The position numbers and the translations under genes are program-made. The notes below the pieces were generated by a model. It was not told the DNA's origin. It searched no databases and saw nothing but the letters and a program-made list of their open reading frames with translations. This document shows positions 61,269 through 64,000 of a stretch of DNA of 64,000 nucleotides, piece by piece; position 1 is the first letter of the stretch, and each line of letters opens with the position of its first letter. The stretch is taken from assembly GCA_963842505.1 (NCBI GenBank), contig CAWJGZ010000001.1:1798001-1862000 (forward strand), in the 5' to 3' direction. The DNA comes from PALSA-129 sp963842505 (GTDB lineage: Bacteria > Acidobacteriota > Terriglobia > Bryobacterales > Bryobacteraceae).

Positions 61269-62921
61269 TCAAACTGGTGGAATACTCACGAAGCGGTAGA
61301 CTTCGTAGGCCGGGCGTCCGTAGGTGTCCGGAATCACGGCCAGCATTTCGCGCTGGTAGCCGATGCCTTCGGCGAACTTCACCAGCTTGATGTTCACGTC
61401 GCGGAAGTTTTCGAAGTCCTTGGTGTGCGCGATGAAAACCGCGCCGGGGTCGGTGACCATGCGCTCCACGGGCGCGCGATCCTCGGGACTCAGTTCGGGT
61501 TTGGAAATGGGATCGTCGCCTACCAGCAACGGCAGCGTGCCGTGGCTGAGCAGGCGCAGGCTGTCCAGGATGCCCCAATCCACGCAGTAAATATTGCCGG
61601 TGTGCAGGTTTTTCATGTAGTCGCGAAGACCGAAGATGGCGTCGGTCCAAACCGTTGAGCCGCCGTAACGGAAGCTCACATATTGGTACTCGGCCGCGAC
61701 CAGCACGCCCGCCATCGCCATGGTGGCGCCGGCGACGGCCAGTACCGGTATGCCGGCGCGCCCCAGGCGGCGCGAGGCGGCGGCAAAGGAAACGGCTACC
61801 ACCAGTTGCGGAAGCGGCCACAGCAGGATGGTGTGGTGCACGCTGCCGCCGGCATTGGCGGTGATGGCCATTTGCACCCACGCCACCGCCAACACGATCA
61901 GTGCGAAAGCGATGGCGCGCAAGGCGTCGCCGCGCGCCAGGGGCAGAAGCGCCAGCGCCAGCAGGAAGGCGTAAAACAGAAGGTGGTGCCGAGGGTGCCC
62001 GGCAAGTGACGATATGTCGGCACTAAACCGCTGCGCCCAGCCTCTGGCCGGATGGGGCGCGGCGGTCTGCCAGTCCTCATCGAACATCCAGCCGAACAAA
62101 CCTCCGCCCTTGGCCGTGTTCATGAGCATGCGGGCCTTGCCGGGCAGATCGCTGGTATCCCTATGGAAGTTGCCGCGGAAGGTGACCCAGTGATTCTTTT
62201 CGTTATAAATCAGGAGCGGCAGCGCGCCGAGGAGGAATCCGGCCACGGCCAGCGCCAGGCGGCGCCGCGTCAACAGGCGCCGAATGAGCCGCGGAAAGAC
62301 CACCGCCGAGGCTACCGCGATGCCAGATAACATCCACACTGCCAAGGCTTTATCCCAGATCGCCAATCCCAGCAGGAAAAACCCCCAAAACAGCGCCCGG
62401 TGGCTTTGTTGTTGGCAAAACCGCACCACCAGCAGCATGCCGCCGAGAAGCAACAAGTGTTGCAAGGCCACCGGCCCCCAGTCGAAGCAGACGGTCAGCA
62501 GATAGGTCGCATCCGCGGCGAGCAAAGTGCATCCAATAACTGCCGCGCGTTCTCCGGCGATGCGGCGCAGAAGCAGGAAAAACAGCCACAAACTGGCCAC
62601 TCCCGCCAGCAGCATCGGTACCCGCAGAGGCAGCATCCCCGTTCCAAACAATCGCAGAATCGGACGGTAAAGCCACGCTTTCAAAGTGCCGATGTAACTC
62701 ATGATCATGAGCGGGACATGGGAATGGCCGATGCGGATGGCGTAAGCTCCTCCGGTGGGTTTGAGGAACGCCATGCCGAAGATGGTTTCGTCGTTTTCGA
62801 CGCCGATGTTGGACAAGAACGGCAAGCCGGCGAGCAGAAAATACAGGCAAGCCAGCAGCGCCGCGAGGGTACCGGGCAGTCTATACCGGTGAGATTTTGG
62901 CGGTGTTGGAGGACGGTCCAA
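61269..62921 (-). CDS. GT39-like membrane glycosyltransferase
   Basis: A 550-aa protein with 11-12 membrane segments. The motif VENDETIFGMAFLKP after the first membrane segment supplies the acidic residues of GT39/ArnT-type enzymes. Later LLAADATYLLTVCFDWGPVA and LGLAIWDKALAVWMLSGIAV also fit. C-terminal about 120 residues form a periplasmic domain (NLHTGNIYCVDWGILDSLRL, AVFIAHTKDFENFRDVN). It probably transfers a sugar from a polyprenyl carrier; acceptor unknown. Its upstream gap (62922-63192) has only a TGGCAA/TTGCCA hairpin (63008-63024). Confidence 0.75.
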   Translation of the reverse strand: MDRPPTPPKSHRYRLPGTLAALLACLYFLLAGLPFLSNIGVENDETIFGMAFLKPTGGAYAIRIGHSHVPLMIMSYIGTLKAWLYRPILRLFGTGMLPLRVPMLLAGVASLWLFFLLLRRIAGERAAVIGCTLLAADATYLLTVCFDWGPVALQHLLLLGGMLLVVRFCQQQSHRALFWGFFLLGLAIWDKALAVWMLSGIAVASAVVFPRLIRRLLTRRRLALAVAGFLLGALPLLIYNEKNHWVTFRGNFHRDTSDLPGKARMLMNTAKGGGLFGWMFDEDWQTAAPHPARGWAQRFSADISSLAGHPRHHLLFYAFLLALALLPLARGDALRAIAFALIVLAVAWVQMAITANAGGSVHHTILLWPLPQLVVAVSFAAASRRLGRAGIPVLAVAGATMAMAGVLVAAEYQYVSFRYGGSTVWTDAIFGLRDYMKNLHTGNIYCVDWGILDSLRLLSHGTLPLLVGDDPISKPELSPEDRAPVERMVTDPGAVFIAHTKDFENFRDVNIKLVKFAEGIGYQREMLAVIPDTYGRPAYEVYRFVSIPPV

Positions 62922-63192
62922 CTAGAGATAGTAGCATCCTATCCGATAAGTGAGTTCGAATGACGATCCAGGGCGGGGCACAGATGATTTTTTAGAGATT
63001 GACAGTTTGGCAAATAAATTGCCAGGAGATGTCCTCATGGGTCGCCGCTGGGTGAAAACACGGCGAGCCAATAGCCCTGAAGAGGGATCGGGAGGCGTGA
63101 AACCTTTGGCGGGAAATGTCGTCTATACATTTGCGGAAGGACAACGCTAACGACAAGAAAAAAAAGATAAAAGAGAACCGGGAGACAATTTT

Positions 63193-63573
63193 ATGAACCA
63201 GACCGAGCTAAACAAATATAGAGCGGCGCTCGAGGCCAAGCAGTCCGAACTTGCCAAGGGACTGCGCAACCGCGAAGACATCGCCATTGAAAAGACTCCG
63301 GATGCGCTCGATGAAGTGCAACTGGCCGGAGAACGCGAACTCGCCATCCGCAATCTGGACCGGGACTCGATCATGCTCCGCAACGTCCGTGGCGCGCTGC
63401 AGCGCGTCGCCGATGGCAGTTACGGCATCTGCCTGCATTGCGAAGACGAGATCAAACCCAAGCGTCTGGAAGCAGTGCCCTGGACCAAATTCTGCATCGG
63501 TTGCCAGGAAGCGGCGGATCGCCACGAGTTTGAATCGGCCGAAGTGGACGAACTCCTGGCAAACGCGGCTTAA
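63193..63573 (+). CDS. DksA/TraR-family zinc-finger protein
   Basis: A 126-aa protein. N-terminal coiled-coil (LNKYRAALEAKQSELAKGLR, then acidic KTPDALDEVQLAGERELAI at the tip) and C-terminal four-Cys zinc finger with CLHC and CIGC. A YGICLHC core and TKFCIGCQEAADR are family-standard. Such proteins bind RNA polymerase in the secondary channel or act like CarD/DksA in stress control. The tip sequence lacks the DxxDxA of true DksA, so its role may differ. ACGGGAGACA precedes the ATG. Confidence 0.9.
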   Translation: MNQTELNKYRAALEAKQSELAKGLRNREDIAIEKTPDALDEVQLAGERELAIRNLDRDSIMLRNVRGALQRVADGSYGICLHCEDEIKPKRLEAVPWTKFCIGCQEAADRHEFESAEVDELLANAA

Positions 63574-63585
63574 GCTTCAACCACC

Positions 63586-63613
63586 AAGGGCGCGAGAGGA
63601 ATCTCGCGCCCTT
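63586..63613 (+). terminator. Rho-independent-type terminator after the DksA/TraR gene
   Basis: Perfect 12-bp stem AAGGGCGCGAGA / TCTCGCGCCCTT with GGAA loop, beginning 12 nt after the stop codon and followed by CGTGTTTCT. The GNRA-like loop makes it very stable. Confidence 0.7.
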
Positions 63614-63814
63614 CGTGTTTCTGGAAGTTGATGAAAAGCGACCGGAAAGAAAACCTCACTGCGGGAACGCGGAATCGCGAAGAAAAGCCGCGAACAACAA
63701 ACAGGTTAGCTGTTTTTCCCGCGTCTCCGCGGTCCATCATGCGTTTCAGGTTTTTCAGCACCGGCTTTCAGCCGACTGGGCCCGCCAACCTGCGCGTTTA
63801 GCCCCAGCCCCGCT

Positions 63815-63836
63815 CCCCGCGTATGCGGGGGTTTTG
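63815..63836. terminator. Hairpin between converging genes
   Basis: CCCCGC / GCGGGG stem with GTAT loop at 63815-63830, followed by GTTTTGG on the + strand. It lies 20 nt beyond the stop of the minus-strand gene at the window edge and could end transcripts from either side. Confidence 0.45.
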
Positions 63837-63855
63837 GGGTGAATCTGCTCAGCCA

Positions 63856-64000
63856 TCATTTCAACCGCACCAGGCGGCCCTCGCGGTAATCGAACCAGGA
63901 TGGGATCGCCGCGAGCTCGGCGGGCGTGAGCGGGGTCTTCTTTTGAAGCTGCACGGTGATGCTGCGGTCGCGGAACCAGAGGTCGGCGATGAAGAGCATG
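63856..64000 (-). CDS. Partial gene at window edge, function unknown
   Basis: Only the last 47 codons are seen on the minus strand: IADLWFRDRSITVQLQKKTP, then LTPAELAAIPSWFDYREGRL and VRLK before the TGA at 63856-63858. An ATG at 63999 is in frame but the gene very likely begins outside the window. No family can be named from this tail. Confidence 0.6.
   Translation of the reverse strand, partial: MLFIADLWFRDRSITVQLQKKTPLTPAELAAIPSWFDYREGRLVRLK

Noticed and set aside
63004..63030. TTGACA at 62999-63004 as a promoter for the DksA/TraR gene
   Set aside because: No acceptable -10 hexamer at 16-18 bp spacing.
62950..63150. A 66-codon frame upstream of the DksA/TraR gene
   Set aside because: No ribosome-binding site, no recognisable features, and it spans a hairpin; more likely the leader of the next gene.
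1..64000. CRISPR arrays, tRNA and rRNA genes
   Set aside because: No regularly spaced direct repeats with unique spacers, no tRNA cloverleaf and no rRNA-like sequence were noticed.

Overview
The window reads as a chromosomal piece of a GC-rich member of the Acidobacteriota, most like the Solibacter/Bryobacterales group. This is inferred from gene content: two large TonB-dependent receptors with an N-terminal carboxypeptidase-regulatory-like domain, a Ser/Thr kinase fused to a WD40-like propeller, an ECF sigma factor of the kind usually paired with such kinases, a DPP-IV-type peptidase, Tat-exported glycosidases and many short dispersed hairpin repeats. No rRNA, tRNA or CRISPR array was seen.

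Layout. 1-13.6 kb: secreted sugar and peptide catabolism (aldose epimerase, six-hairpin-glycosidase-like protein, Xaa-Pro peptidase, LacI regulator with a well-formed promoter/operator in front of a 1270-aa TonB-dependent receptor, DPP-IV-like peptidase). 13.8-25.5 kb: small proteins, two divergent polytopic membrane proteins, a hybrid histidine kinase, a second TonB-dependent receptor, then a minus-strand run of site-2-type protease, two glycosyltransferases and prepilin peptidase, preceded by HU. 25.5-35.7 kb is the accessory part: a decayed PIN/RHH/DUF2442 toxin-antitoxin locus, a Ser/Thr kinase, a 270-bp MITE (its near-identical partner lies in inverted orientation at 3.6 kb), a complete DDE insertion sequence, an ECF sigma gene, and a small island made of a nonsense-mutated tyrosine integrase and a PIN_8-type protein, bracketed by similar short repeats. 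35.8-43.9 kb: purine permease, a REP-associated (RAYT) transposase with its REPs and a tandem duplication, acyl-CoA carboxyltransferase plus biotin carrier, guanine deaminase, and an IS110/IS1111-type element with a 530-bp structured 3' non-coding region. 44-47.8 kb: PAS-LuxR regulator, ECF sigma/anti-sigma operon, MerR regulator with its operator. 47.8-64 kb: AsmA-like gene with a frameshift, MocA-like and XdhC-like genes, a GH35/GH36-type glycosidase operon, L-2-hydroxyglutarate oxidase, membrane glycosyltransferase-like proteins and a DksA/TraR protein.

How they fit together: receptors, Tat-exported glycosidases, epimerase and peptidases suggest scavenging of plant or microbial polymers. 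Purine permease, guanine deaminase, XdhC-like and MocA-like proteins suggest purine use. The most unusual material is non-coding: a recently mobile MITE pair, four families of dispersed hairpin or short repeats, a likely guide-RNA region of an IS110 element, and a LacI motif shared between the regulator's own upstream region and its probable target. No clearly new multi-gene system is proven. The best candidates are the integrase/PIN_8 island and the IS110 3' RNA region.
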